A model generated the notes under the pieces. That model was not told the origin of the DNA. It saw only the letters and a list, made by a program, of their open reading frames with translations, and made no database searches. Shown in pieces: positions 7,976-17,128 of a stretch of 64,000 nt of DNA. Every line of letters starts with the position of its first letter. Position 1 is the first letter of the stretch. Made by a program: the position numbers and the translations under genes. This DNA is from CAZVFX01 sp964626565. Lineage in GTDB: Bacteria; Myxococcota_A; UBA9042; CAIXZC01. The stretch covers positions 34,314-98,313 of the forward strand of contig CAZVFX010000005.1 in NCBI GenBank assembly GCA_964626565.1, in the 5' to 3' direction.

Positions 7976-9742
7976 ATGGTTTTGGAGAAAAGGAAAGGGA
8001 TGTTGGTTCGTTTGTTGGGACTGATGCTGGGGATTGCCGTTTTTGCGGCCTCCGGTCCAGCCACAGCCCAACCGGCCGACTCCGGAAAGCCGAAAGTGTA
8101 CGTCTTCCCGTTCATCAAGGGGGAAGAGGTCTCTGACGTGGTGTTCAACAAGGTTGAGCAGTACTTCCTCACCCTGTTCAAGATGAGCACCAAGCTTCAA
8201 ATCGTCGGCGATGACGATCTGAAAGCTGCTGAAGTGAAGAAGGTCACGGAGAAGAAGCGCGAGTCTGCACGGACCATGGCGCCGTGGCTTGAGAAGGCGG
8301 ACAACCTGCTTTGGAAGGGCAAGGACCTGCTGGTCAAGAAGTCTTATCGGGACGCGATGCAGGCTCTCAACGAGGCGAAGGAACTCTATGAGAGCAACTA
8401 TCTCGAGCTTCGGGACTACGACAAGCTGGTCGACGCCAACCTCCAACTGGCCATCGCTTTTTTCAGGGCCGGCTACAAGGACAACGGCGAGGAGCTGCTC
8501 AAGGACGTTCTGGTCTGGCGGCCCACCCTGGTCGTTGACAAGAAGAAATACCCGAAGGACTTCGTGCAGTCTTTGGACCAGCTCCGTGAGTTGATGGAGA
8601 AGCGGAAGGGCGGCGTTCTGAGAGTGGAAGCGTCCCCTTCGGCAGGAGCCAAGGTCTTTGTCGACGGCATGCTCAAGGGCACCCTGTCCGGCGGTAAGTC
8701 GGGCCTGGACGTCCGGGGTCTTTACCGGGGCAAGCACTATGTCCAGGTGGTGAAAGACGGGTATAAGATCTGGGCCAAGAAAGTTGGTGTGCCGCCCGCG
8801 GGCAGGACCTCCAAAGTGGTGGCGGAACTGAGCTCGGCGCCTCAGCAGTCAGGCGCGTTGGCGAGCGATCTGGAAGGGGAATCGTTCCGCGTCTACCAGT
8901 TTGCTCTGGAAGGCAACTACGGACCCAAGTTCTCCAAGATTGCGACGAAGTTTGCTGAGAAAGCGCAGGTTCCCTATCTCCTTTTCGGTTTCGTTTCCAA
9001 GGAGCCGAAAGGAACGAAGCTCACCCTTTTCCTCTTCAAGTCGGCGTGGAGCGCGACTGCCGAAGTGGAGCCGGTGGATTTCGACCATAACCTCACCAAC
9101 CTGCAGGTCAACCTCCTGTTCCTGGAGGCCAACCTGGCATCGGCGCTGCAGACGTTCCCGAAGAGCCGGGTAGTGCGGGGGACACCCGCGGTCTACGTGC
9201 GCTCCAAGGCCCTCGCCGAGAAGAAAGCAGAGCCAACTCCGGTGGCAGTGGTCGCACCGGTGGAACCGCCTCCCACCGCGGTGCTGGCGCCGGTAAAACC
9301 GCCGGAACCGGTACGGCCGGTAGAGCCGGTGCGGGAGCAGCCTGTGGAAGTGGTCAGACCGGAAAAGAAGGAGCCGGCGCCGGTGCGGGTTACCCCCACG
9401 GTGGTGGAGGCCAACCCGATCCTTCCGTCACGGACCGAACCTAAAGAAGAGGAAGACCTCGGTGAGTTGTCGTCCATCTTCTCTTCGGGTGGCACCGACG
9501 ATCCCGGGCCGGTTGTAGACACAGGCATTCCCCTGGGACCCACCGGGCCTACGGGCGGCGGCAAGTCGGGGGGAGGCGACTCAATCACAGGCAAATGGTG
9601 GTTCTGGCCTGGTGTGGCGGTTGGAGTAGGCCTCATCGGCGGCGCAGGTTATTTGGCGTATGATTCCATGGGTTCCACCGAAGCGGGTAAGTATTCCGCG
9701 ACGGTAAACTGGCAAACTCCCGGACCCGGGATCGGAAGATAA
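7976..9742 (+). CDS. Secreted PEGA-domain protein
   Basis: A 588-residue envelope protein. The start is ATG 7976 behind AAGGAGG; the frame opens earlier but without a ribosome site. Residues 1-34 are a signal peptide ending near ATAQPAD. Residues ~90-215 are helical and repeat-like, perhaps TPR-like. A PEGA domain follows at ~215-290 (GVLRVEASPSAGAKVFVDG through KVVAEL), a surface beta-domain common in myxobacterial-type proteins. Residues ~420-545 are a Pro/Val/Glu-rich linker, then a Gly-rich stretch and one hydrophobic helix (WWFWPGVAVGVGLIGG) near the C-terminus. It probably spans the periplasm. The Kelch lipoprotein follows 76 nt downstream on the same strand, suggesting a shared unit of surface proteins. 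Confidence 0.85.
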   Translation: MVLEKRKGMLVRLLGLMLGIAVFAASGPATAQPADSGKPKVYVFPFIKGEEVSDVVFNKVEQYFLTLFKMSTKLQIVGDDDLKAAEVKKVTEKKRESARTMAPWLEKADNLLWKGKDLLVKKSYRDAMQALNEAKELYESNYLELRDYDKLVDANLQLAIAFFRAGYKDNGEELLKDVLVWRPTLVVDKKKYPKDFVQSLDQLRELMEKRKGGVLRVEASPSAGAKVFVDGMLKGTLSGGKSGLDVRGLYRGKHYVQVVKDGYKIWAKKVGVPPAGRTSKVVAELSSAPQQSGALASDLEGESFRVYQFALEGNYGPKFSKIATKFAEKAQVPYLLFGFVSKEPKGTKLTLFLFKSAWSATAEVEPVDFDHNLTNLQVNLLFLEANLASALQTFPKSRVVRGTPAVYVRSKALAEKKAEPTPVAVVAPVEPPPTAVLAPVKPPEPVRPVEPVREQPVEVVRPEKKEPAPVRVTPTVVEANPILPSRTEPKEEEDLGELSSIFSSGGTDDPGPVVDTGIPLGPTGPTGGGKSGGGDSITGKWWFWPGVAVGVGLIGGAGYLAYDSMGSTEAGKYSATVNWQTPGPGIGR

Positions 9743-9818
9743 AGTAGATAAAGCTGTACCGGGCTGTGGCGACAATCGGCAGCGAATAGTAGGCAACGAC
9801 ATCTTCGAGGGCTGAGCG

Positions 9819-11537
9819 ATGTTCAGGATATCTATAACCGTTATCGCGATCACCGCTGTGCTGAGTGCGGCTATCTGGAATGCGAGCTGTTTTGGTGGTG
9901 ATGAGGGAGACGTGAAACACGGCTTGTCCGTCTTTATCTACGGGCCGTCACCCGACGACTACCCGGACATTGCGCCGTTCATCCATTGCGGCGTCGATCC
10001 TACCGTCTGCGAGTGCGACTTCGTGAAGTTGTGCTGGATGGAGAAAGGGTCGACCACCCTCAAGGATTGCGTCACGGTACCCTTTGAAGACGCCGGTGCG
10101 GCGCTGGAGTTGCCGTTTGACACCGAGGTTTGCGTTGTAGCAGAGTGTTACGAGGGTCTCCTGGACCCCACCACGGGCCAAACGGTGCTCGACGGACCCC
10201 GCGCCAGGGGCCAGTCCTGCCCGGTCGTTCACGAATCGGGGCAGGAAGACAAGACTGTGACCATCTACATGCTGCCCATCACGACTTTCGGGCCGACCTA
10301 TGACCCGCTGGACGGCGCGGTTACGTCGACGTTCGCGGAGAGATGGGGCGCAGTGTCGTCGGCCCTTTTCGACGGCTCTATCCTGATTGCAGGAGGCGCT
10401 GACGTTTCCGACGGTTGCGCCGACTGGTCCGACCCCAACTGCGTTGACGAAGTTGTGAGCACTGCGGAATTGTACAACCCGGGCTCGGAGCAGGTGTTGC
10501 TCCCGACGGTCGGCAAGTTCGACCTGGTGGGCACCGATGCGAGCCAGCGCATGAGTGAGCAGCGGGCCTTTTCCGCGGCCGTTGCTCTGCCTTCCGGGGA
10601 CGTTGCCATTTTCGGCGGACTCAACAGCGCGAACACCCCTAGCAAGACCGTGGACCTCTATTCGCCCACTTATCGGACCTTCATGGCCGGCCCGCCCATG
10701 GAGCACACCCGCGCGTACCACACAGCAACGTTGATCTCGTCGGAGGGCAAAGGCTTTGTGCTTCTGGTCGGCGGCTTGGGCTCCGGAGACGCAACTTGGG
10801 AAGTGTGGACCCCTGACGTGGGAACCACCGCCAGCGGCCAGCTCAATGAATCCAGGTGGCACCACACCGCCACTCTGATCAACAAGGCGCTGGATGAGAA
10901 GGCCCGGGAAGTAGTGGTCATTGCGGGCGGCGAGGGACAAACCCCCGGTGCGATAACGGTGCGGGACACGCTGGAGATCTTCGACATCACGAATCAGGCT
11001 TTCCAGGGCGAACAGCCCCTGCTGTGCTCCAACGGCTCAATCGAGAGTCCCCAGGCGGTGAAAAAGACCATGCATGCGGCCGCGTTTGTTCCCAAGCGGC
11101 ACTTCGTGTACATCGCCGGCGGTTTCAGCGACCCCGAACACGTCAATCCCGTGAGAGACATTTGCGTCTGGCACACTACGCAGGAAAAATGGCAGGGCGA
11201 AGCCGGGAAATTCATGCTCAATAAGGCCCGAGGCGCATTGAGCGCTACCGCGCTGCCGGGCAACGTTGTACTTTTTGCCGGCGGCTTGACCAAGTCCGGC
11301 GGCGAACTACAAACAGTCGACACAGTCGAGATCGTCTTCGAGTATCTCAACGAAAATGGTGAGACGGTGGTTGATATCGGTCCCGACGCAGGCTTCCCCA
11401 TCACAATGATCACGCCTCGCTGGAACCACGGCGACATTGTCGGCTGCGACGGCAAAGTTCTTTTCTATGGCGGTCTGGGCGGCAGCCCTGCATCCCCAAC
11501 TCCTTTGAGCGCCACCGAGGTATTCAATCCCCAGTAG
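9819..11537 (+). CDS. Kelch-repeat lipoprotein
   Basis: A 572-residue exported protein. The N-terminal hydrophobic stretch ends in WNASC, a plausible lipobox. A Cys-containing domain occupies residues ~25-160. From ~165 to the end there are about six Kelch-type blades, recognisable by recurring pairs such as ILIAGG, VAIFGG, VLLVGG, VVIAGG, VYIAGG and VLFAGG with following TVEIF or TAELYNP strands. These fold as a beta-propeller, usually for binding. It lies between the PEGA protein and a helical-repeat lipoprotein. Ligand unknown. Confidence 0.83.
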   Translation: MFRISITVIAITAVLSAAIWNASCFGGDEGDVKHGLSVFIYGPSPDDYPDIAPFIHCGVDPTVCECDFVKLCWMEKGSTTLKDCVTVPFEDAGAALELPFDTEVCVVAECYEGLLDPTTGQTVLDGPRARGQSCPVVHESGQEDKTVTIYMLPITTFGPTYDPLDGAVTSTFAERWGAVSSALFDGSILIAGGADVSDGCADWSDPNCVDEVVSTAELYNPGSEQVLLPTVGKFDLVGTDASQRMSEQRAFSAAVALPSGDVAIFGGLNSANTPSKTVDLYSPTYRTFMAGPPMEHTRAYHTATLISSEGKGFVLLVGGLGSGDATWEVWTPDVGTTASGQLNESRWHHTATLINKALDEKAREVVVIAGGEGQTPGAITVRDTLEIFDITNQAFQGEQPLLCSNGSIESPQAVKKTMHAAAFVPKRHFVYIAGGFSDPEHVNPVRDICVWHTTQEKWQGEAGKFMLNKARGALSATALPGNVVLFAGGLTKSGGELQTVDTVEIVFEYLNENGETVVDIGPDAGFPITMITPRWNHGDIVGCDGKVLFYGGLGGSPASPTPLSATEVFNPQ

Positions 11538-11549
11538 GCGACGGCGCAT

Positions 11550-13562
11550 ATGATCGACGTAGGGCAGCGGCTCCTCACTTCTACACTTCCTGCGGCTTGC
11601 GTGTGTGCCGCCTTGGTCTGGGCTTGTGGTTGCAGCGGCAAGAAGCACACTCCCGACGTAACGGCCACAACCGCAGCGGACACACGGACCCCCACACCGG
11701 AACTCAAGGATACGCGCACCGGCGCTACCGCGGATGACACAGTCGCTTCCGCACTACGGGAGATTGGAACACCTGCACGGGCAGACGGTGGCGAAGTGAC
11801 GGCCCCCGGAGATGTCGCTACAGGCGATAGCCCGTCTCCCGGCCCGGCGCCGATTCCCCCCGACGAAAACATGGCCAGGCTTCTGGAATGCACCCGGGGA
11901 ACGGCTGTACGCGTCTTCGACCCGTTGGTTCGGACGCGCCTGCTGTTGCGACTCGCGGTGCTGGAGGCAGCCTACGACCCTTCGGCAGCGGCCAGGACCA
12001 TCGAAAAATGCCAACTTGAAGGGGCTGCTGCGGACGACGTCGCCCGGGCTTTTGGAGCCATCGCTTCCCGGGACCTGAAGCTGTGCCTGAAGATCATCTC
12101 CGGTCAACCGGCCGGAGAGTTGCGGGACACTTACCTCGCCTCTACCGCCCTGGCTCTCGTTTCGGTGGACCCGGAAAAAGCGGCGGAAGTAGCGGCGCGG
12201 GTTGATTCCCGCATCGCCCGGGAATTCCTCCTCCTCGAACTCGTGCGGTTGGCCGCCTCACTATGGCCCGACCGAATCGAAAAGGTCACCGCCCACATAA
12301 TCGAGCCGCTCTACAACGACGAGGCTTTCGCCCTCATCGCAGAGGAAACCGCGGCGTCGGCCCCCGGGGATGCGATCTCCCAGGTGGACAAGATCGAAGC
12401 TGAACTGGTGAAACGGTGGACTCTGCTCTACGTCGGCTTCCGTATCGCCGTCGGCGACCCCGTCGCAGCCTTGCAACTCGACCGCATGTTGATGTCGGTC
12501 TACTATCGCGATGAACTGTACGCTGAAGTAGCTACACATCTGGCCGGCAAGGACAGCGAAAAGGCGCTGACACTCGCGCTGCGCATCTCTGACCCATTCC
12601 TCAAAAAGGATGCGGTCGCGGAGGTGGCCGCGGCTATGATACGCGACAAACCTTCGCTGGCACTGCACATCTTGCGTAAGAACCTCGACTTCATAGACGC
12701 CGATACCGAGGTCACCGCACTTCTCACCGGCTTGTGCCGGACTGATGCTGCCAGATTCGAGACGACCCTGGCTGAGGTGCAAAACGACCTGGGGAAGAAG
12801 CTGGTCGCAGACATCTTGAGCGCCTGTTGCAGTTCTGCACCTGAACTGGTGCTACGGGAGACGGCCAAGAGGGGACTTGAGTCGAAAGCCCAACTAAGGG
12901 TCTGCGCCGCGTGCGCTGACCCGGGGCCGGAGGCCCTGACGGCCGCGCAGGCGATCGGCGACCCCCGCCTCAGAAACGAGGCCTACCAATGCCTCGCCAA
13001 AGATCGCGCGGCCACGGATCTGCCGGCTGCGTTGGAGATAGTGAAGCTCATCGACGACGCCCTGGGGCGGGACGAAACCCACCTCATGCTGGTGGAACTG
13101 CTGGCGGCAGGAGAAGACCCCGCGCTGGCGGCCCGAATCTCTCTGGGCATCGCAGACCCATACCTGGCCGCCAAGGCGGCCCTGGCACTCCTGGGTGGCA
13201 CGCCAGAAGAGGAGTACGACAAGCGCGTCACTTTCATTGCCGAAAAAGCCGGCAAGGTCCGCGACCGGTGGCGTCAGGACGAGTTGCTCGCCCGCCTGGC
13301 TCGTCATTCGGGCAGCAGAGACCTCAAGGCAGCTCTGGACCTCGCGTCCGGCCTGGTGGATGTTGAACTCCAGCAAAGCGTATTGAACGACCTGGCTCGA
13401 ACTTCTTTTGCCGCCGGCCTGGAGCAGGCGGAAAAGCAGCAAGAACTGTTCCTGGATCTGGCCGGCAAGGCCGCATGGTGCCTGCGCCTCGCCGAACTCC
13501 ATCAGGCCAGCCTGGACGCGAAAGAAGCCACGGCTGCAGAACCGAAAACGGAAGTCCCCTGA
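11550..13562 (+). CDS. Helical-repeat lipoprotein of unknown function
   Basis: A 670-residue predicted lipoprotein: signal peptide with VWACGCSG as lipobox, then a Thr/Pro/Asp-rich linker to about residue 105. The rest is almost wholly alpha-helical with a recurring unit resembling I-x-DP-xxx-x-Ala-xxx-(I/L)-A, seen in ISDPFLKKDAVAEVA, IGDPRLRNEAYQCLA and IADPYLAAKAALALL. These resemble TPR- or HEAT-type solenoids, but no named family is certain. Its stop codon overlaps the prmC start (TGATG), so the two are translationally coupled. The ribosome site is weak. Function not assigned. Confidence 0.75.
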   Translation: MIDVGQRLLTSTLPAACVCAALVWACGCSGKKHTPDVTATTAADTRTPTPELKDTRTGATADDTVASALREIGTPARADGGEVTAPGDVATGDSPSPGPAPIPPDENMARLLECTRGTAVRVFDPLVRTRLLLRLAVLEAAYDPSAAARTIEKCQLEGAAADDVARAFGAIASRDLKLCLKIISGQPAGELRDTYLASTALALVSVDPEKAAEVAARVDSRIAREFLLLELVRLAASLWPDRIEKVTAHIIEPLYNDEAFALIAEETAASAPGDAISQVDKIEAELVKRWTLLYVGFRIAVGDPVAALQLDRMLMSVYYRDELYAEVATHLAGKDSEKALTLALRISDPFLKKDAVAEVAAAMIRDKPSLALHILRKNLDFIDADTEVTALLTGLCRTDAARFETTLAEVQNDLGKKLVADILSACCSSAPELVLRETAKRGLESKAQLRVCAACADPGPEALTAAQAIGDPRLRNEAYQCLAKDRAATDLPAALEIVKLIDDALGRDETHLMLVELLAAGEDPALAARISLGIADPYLAAKAALALLGGTPEEEYDKRVTFIAEKAGKVRDRWRQDELLARLARHSGSRDLKAALDLASGLVDVELQQSVLNDLARTSFAAGLEQAEKQQELFLDLAGKAAWCLRLAELHQASLDAKEATAAEPKTEVP

Positions 13563-14443
13563 TGTCCTCCCGCCGGCACTGGACCGTCATGGAAGTGATC
13601 GTTTGGACGGCAGGCTACCTGAAAGAGCAGGGCTCAATGAGCCCACGCCTGGACGCCGAACTGTTGTTGAGTCACACCCTCGAAGCGAGCAGAGTGCAAC
13701 TGTATCTGGATCACGACAAGCCTCTGGCCCCCGAAGAGTTGGCTCGTTACAAGGCTATGGTGAAGCAGCGCGCCACAGGGGAATCTGTGGCGCACATTAC
13801 CGGCAGCAAAGAGTTCTGGAAGCTCGAGTTCCTCACGCCCCCTCCGCTCTTTGTTCCCCGCCCGGAAACGGAGCTTCTGGTGGAGAAGGGGCTGGCGCTA
13901 ATTGCAGACCTGGAGAACCCTTGCATCCTGGACTTGTGCACCGGCACAGGGGCAATCCTCGTGAGTCTCGTGTCGGAGCTTGCCGGTGGTTCGGGTGTGG
14001 GCGTCGATATTTCAGACAAAGCGGTGAGCACCGCCACGGAGAACAGCGTGCGGGCCGGAATCGCAGACCGCCTGGAATGGGTGTGTGCGGACGCGGCCAG
14101 CTATCTGGAATCTGCGGGCCGACAGTTTGACATCATCACGTGCAACCCTCCTTACGTGTCCTCCGCCGACTGGGAGAAGCTGGTTCCGGCGATTACGCAG
14201 TTCGAGCCGAGAGAGGCGGTAGATGGCGGCGGGGACGGGTTGGATTTCTTGCGTACGCTGGTCCCAAAACTGCCGGCAGCATTGGGCCGGGAAGGCTATC
14301 TTCTCGTTGAGTATTCAGGGGACGAACAAACCGTCGATCTGACGACGCTGCTCGAGGGGAATCGCTTGCGGGTGGAAGAGATTATCAAGGACCTGGCCGG
14401 TATCGACCGGGTCGCGGTGGCCCGGCTCAAAGATCCTTCTTGA
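13562..14443 (+). CDS. prmC: Release factor glutamine methyltransferase
   Basis: A 293-residue PrmC/HemK-type enzyme, which methylates the Gln of the GGQ motif in peptide release factors using SAM. The N-terminal helical domain (LDAELLLSHTL) is followed by the family signatures PRPETELLVE, LDLCTGTGAI (SAM binding) and the catalytic CNPPYV. Length matches the family (about 280-300). The start ATG overlaps the stop of the preceding lipoprotein gene. No prfA is next to it, although the two often pair. Its 3' end overlaps the convergent isomerase gene by 17 nt. Confidence 0.95.
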   Translation: MSSRRHWTVMEVIVWTAGYLKEQGSMSPRLDAELLLSHTLEASRVQLYLDHDKPLAPEELARYKAMVKQRATGESVAHITGSKEFWKLEFLTPPPLFVPRPETELLVEKGLALIADLENPCILDLCTGTGAILVSLVSELAGGSGVGVDISDKAVSTATENSVRAGIADRLEWVCADAASYLESAGRQFDIITCNPPYVSSADWEKLVPAITQFEPREAVDGGGDGLDFLRTLVPKLPAALGREGYLLVEYSGDEQTVDLTTLLEGNRLRVEEIIKDLAGIDRVAVARLKDPS

Positions 14444-15401
14444 AATTCTGGATCGCAGGGATGGCAATAGGGTCCGTTTCCCGTTGAACCGCGGCGTAGT
14501 AGCTTACCCAATCAGCCAGCAGCAGCGAGGAGAGGGCTTTGCGAAGCACGTTCTCGCCGACCAGCGGGATTTCCTTCACTCCGTAGCCTGACCCGGCAAG
14601 CAACTCCCGAAGCAGTTGAAAACGTCTCACGACCCGCGGGTGCTCCCCCGGGCACGTGAGCAGGAGAAATGAGAAGTGCTGAGCGAACTGAGGGGTAAAC
14701 GCAATCATCTCGTTGTGGTTGGCCTCAGGCAAGGCGCCTGCGATGGCAGGGATTTTGCTGTTCTCGTTGAACTTGATCCGCCAGGTTCTGGCCACCCCGG
14801 TTTCATATGCGGGGGGAGAGTAGATGACGGGGAACGCGGGGCCCAACCAGGAGGCCAACTGGCTGCCTTGCTCTTCGAGGTCCAGGCTCTTCAGCCAGGC
14901 ACAAAGGGAAGGGAGCTCTTCGACGGGTTCCAACAGACCCTGGTCCACCAGGAAACTATACAGTGCGCCCAGCATGAAATAGAGCGCGAAGCGGGGCTGA
15001 AAACCGGGGGCCTTCGGCGGTATTCTGACCCAGGGAACCTGGTGGCGGGCTGAGGCCTGTTCGAGCTGACCGCCGGCAGAAACTGCGATGACGAATGCGG
15101 GGGACGCGACGGCCTGCTCAAACGTGGCCAGCATCTCCTCCGTGTTGCCTGAATATGAAAGGGCAAACACCAGGGTGTGCTCATCGAGCTCAAACGGAAT
15201 CCGATAATCCCTGACGACGTGCCATTCCCAGTTGCAGTTCTGAACGTTGCGCAACAGGTCGACCAACCCACCTCCCAATGCACTTCCGCCCATGCCGAGG
15301 AGTACGACCCGCCGCCATTGGCGCTGTGGAAACTCCACGTGGCTGCCGGCATGCATGGCTTCAACAAGTTGGTCGGGTCCATCCAGAATGAATCGCTTCA
15401 T
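14427..15401 (-). CDS. Bifunctional phosphoglucose/phosphomannose isomerase
   Basis: A 324-residue SIS-domain enzyme of the PGI/PMI family, interconverting fructose 6-phosphate with glucose 6-phosphate and mannose 6-phosphate. Visible features are GMGGSALGG, the sugar-phosphate loop SYSGNTEE, and the family-specific stretch KFNENSKIPA...PEANHNEM, which supplies the active-site Glu and His. Length matches archaeal-type PGI/PMI (about 300-330), not classical 550-residue PGI. The start has GGGGGGAGG upstream. It follows the SPOR gene on the same strand by 45 nt. Confidence 0.9.
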   Translation of the reverse strand: MKRFILDGPDQLVEAMHAGSHVEFPQRQWRRVVLLGMGGSALGGGLVDLLRNVQNCNWEWHVVRDYRIPFELDEHTLVFALSYSGNTEEMLATFEQAVASPAFVIAVSAGGQLEQASARHQVPWVRIPPKAPGFQPRFALYFMLGALYSFLVDQGLLEPVEELPSLCAWLKSLDLEEQGSQLASWLGPAFPVIYSPPAYETGVARTWRIKFNENSKIPAIAGALPEANHNEMIAFTPQFAQHFSFLLLTCPGEHPRVVRRFQLLRELLAGSGYGVKEIPLVGENVLRKALSSLLLADWVSYYAAVQRETDPIAIPAIQNFKKDL

Positions 15402-15446
15402 AGTCCTCCCCCCTTACCAGCCGGTCATATCCCAACCAGAGGAGAT

Positions 15447-16412
15447 TTACAAGACTACGAGGATCGTCTGCAGGCCTTCTTTCTTCTCGATGAAATCTTT
15501 GAACTTCTGCGCCTCGAGGCGGGAAGGAAAACGCCCGATGCGGACGCGATACCACTTGCCCTTCTTGGGTAGATCCACGGGCATGATATACGGCTTGACC
15601 TTGTTGCGGGACAATTCACCTTGCAGGTACTTGAGGAAGATCAGCGCTTCGTTCTTGTCCTTGAACGACTTGGCCTGGACCGCATAGTAGCGCTCGGCCA
15701 CCACCTTGATGTCATCATCGTGCCGCTTTCGAGGCTTGGCCTCCTTGGCAGGGCGGGCTTCTTCCACCTTCTCCGGCTCGGGCTCCGGTTCCGGCTCTGC
15801 CGGCACATCCTGCGCAATTTCCGGTTCCGGCTCCGGAGGAGCCTCGAGAGGCGCGATTTCCGGCTCAGGTTCCGGAGGAACTTCCTCAGGCACGATTTCC
15901 ATCTCGGGAGCCTTGGCTGACCGGACCCTTCGGTCGTTGCGAGCGCGGATACCGGCAGACAGCGCCAGCACTTCATCCGGGTCCATGGCCCGGTCTATGA
16001 TTTCCTCATCTGCCGGCGGGGGAAAGAGCTTCTTGGCCAGCTCTTTCTTCATGCGCTCTTCCTCTTCATCGGCCTTCTTTCGAGTTTCGAGGCGAAGTTT
16101 GGCCAGGGCGTTGAGGACGACATCCCCCATTTCCTCTTCTTCCGGATGCGAAGACAGCTCATTCAGAAAGGGGATCGCGCGTGCCTCCAGGTCTTGCGCG
16201 TCCATTGCTTTGTCGGCTTTGGCCCCCAAAACTACCGGAGGCGGTGTGCTGCGGGCAAGGGCGGTGGGTTTGCTCTTTTTCCCTACCACCATGCCGGTGT
16301 AGAAGATGACGCCGGAGAATACGATGCTCCAAACAATTAGATAGACCACATGCCTGGTGTCTATCCTGAACTCCATCTTCTCCTTAATCCTGGCGTCTTC
16401 TCTAAGCTTCAT
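15447..16412 (-). CDS. SPOR-domain membrane protein
   Basis: A 321-residue bitopic protein: one N-terminal transmembrane helix (about residues 22-45), a charged helical stretch (~90-160), a Pro/Glu repeat linker (PEPEPEIA units, ~175-230) and a C-terminal SPOR domain (~245-321; YYAVQAKSFKDKNEA, WYRVRIGRF). SPOR domains bind septal peptidoglycan stripped of stem peptides, so a role in cell division or cell-wall remodelling is likely. ATG 16412 has GAGAGG 6 nt upstream; ATG 16376 with AAGGAG is a possible alternative start. Confidence 0.88.
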   Translation of the reverse strand: MKLREDARIKEKMEFRIDTRHVVYLIVWSIVFSGVIFYTGMVVGKKSKPTALARSTPPPVVLGAKADKAMDAQDLEARAIPFLNELSSHPEEEEMGDVVLNALAKLRLETRKKADEEEERMKKELAKKLFPPPADEEIIDRAMDPDEVLALSAGIRARNDRRVRSAKAPEMEIVPEEVPPEPEPEIAPLEAPPEPEPEIAQDVPAEPEPEPEPEKVEEARPAKEAKPRKRHDDDIKVVAERYYAVQAKSFKDKNEALIFLKYLQGELSRNKVKPYIMPVDLPKKGKWYRVRIGRFPSRLEAQKFKDFIEKKEGLQTILVVL

Positions 16413-16541
16413 TCAACACCTCTCACGTAGGCGCGCCGGGCGGCCTATGAATTAACCTTACAAGGGAGTAGGAATCTGTCAAAAAAAGGGTAGACAGGCC
16501 CGCCCATCTCTGGCATCCCTTGTTGCGAGGAGGTTTTTGCC

Positions 16542-16931
16542 ATGAAAAAGGTAGTAGCTACCGCGGCCGCGCCGCAAGCCATCGGCCCCTATAGCCAGGC
16601 CATCGAATTCACAGGTCCGGGGCGAATGCTCTTCTTGTCGGGACAGATTGCGTTGGACCCCGGCTCCGGAGAAATGACCGGGGGCGGAGTGCAAGCGGAG
16701 ACACGGCAGGCGCTGGAGAATCTCGGGCGGGTAGCAGAAGCGGCGGGGTGCAGTCTGGACGACGTGGTCAAGACCACCATCTACCTTGTAGACATGGAGG
16801 ACTTTCCTGCGGTCAATGAGGCCTACGCTAAGTTCTTCGCCAGCTCACTGCCGGCACGGGCGACTGTGGCTGTTCGTGCCCTTCCCAAGGGAGCGCTGGT
16901 GGAGATAGATGCGATTTGCGTCACCTCCTGA
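16542..16931 (+). CDS. ridA: RidA family enamine/imine deaminase
   Basis: A 129-residue protein of the RidA/YjgF family, which hydrolyses reactive 2-aminoacrylate and related enamines released by PLP enzymes. Family hallmarks are AIGPYSQA, LSGQIALDP, VVKTTIYLVDM and the C-terminal segment with the catalytic arginine, PARATVAVRALPKGALVEID. A clear GAGGAGG ribosome site precedes ATG 16542. It is monocistronic; the spacer after it holds the sigma-54 promoter and candidate RNA. Confidence 0.95.
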   Translation: MKKVVATAAAPQAIGPYSQAIEFTGPGRMLFLSGQIALDPGSGEMTGGGVQAETRQALENLGRVAEAAGCSLDDVVKTTIYLVDMEDFPAVNEAYAKFFASSLPARATVAVRALPKGALVEIDAICVTS

Positions 16932-16935
16932 GCAT

Positions 16936-16971
16936 GTCTCAATTTGCGATTTGGTTCATTTTGCGACACAT
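16936..16971 (+). promoter_or_regulatory. Possible enhancer-binding sites upstream of the sigma-54 promoter
   Basis: TTTGCGA is repeated at 16943-16949 and 16960-16966, 17 nt apart. The block is framed by ATGTCTC and GACACAT, a near-inverted pair. It lies roughly 150 nt upstream of the -24/-12 promoter, a usual distance for activators of sigma-54. TGTCGC at 17040-17045 is an inverted match to the GCGACA in this block. Assignment is inference. Confidence 0.35.
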
Positions 16972-17102
16972 CTCCCCGAGTAGCGCAAAGTGAGTCATGG
17001 CCTTCAGATCGCAGCCGGAGGACCCTACCCACCCAGAACTGTCGCGTTTTGGCACACCGCCGCTACATGAACGCCAGAGCTCCCACCGAGGAGAACATCG
17101 GT

Positions 17103-17119
17103 TGGCACACCACTTGCAT
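17103..17119 (+). promoter_or_regulatory. Sigma-54 (-24/-12) promoter
   Basis: TGGCAC-ACCAC-TTGCAT matches the sigma-54 consensus (TGGCAC-N5-TTGCW) in every fixed position. Transcription would start near 17129. A partial copy of the -24 element, TTGGCACACC, sits 53 nt upstream (17049-17058). There is no protein gene downstream in this orientation. Confidence 0.85.
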
Positions 17120-17128
17120 AATAAGTGA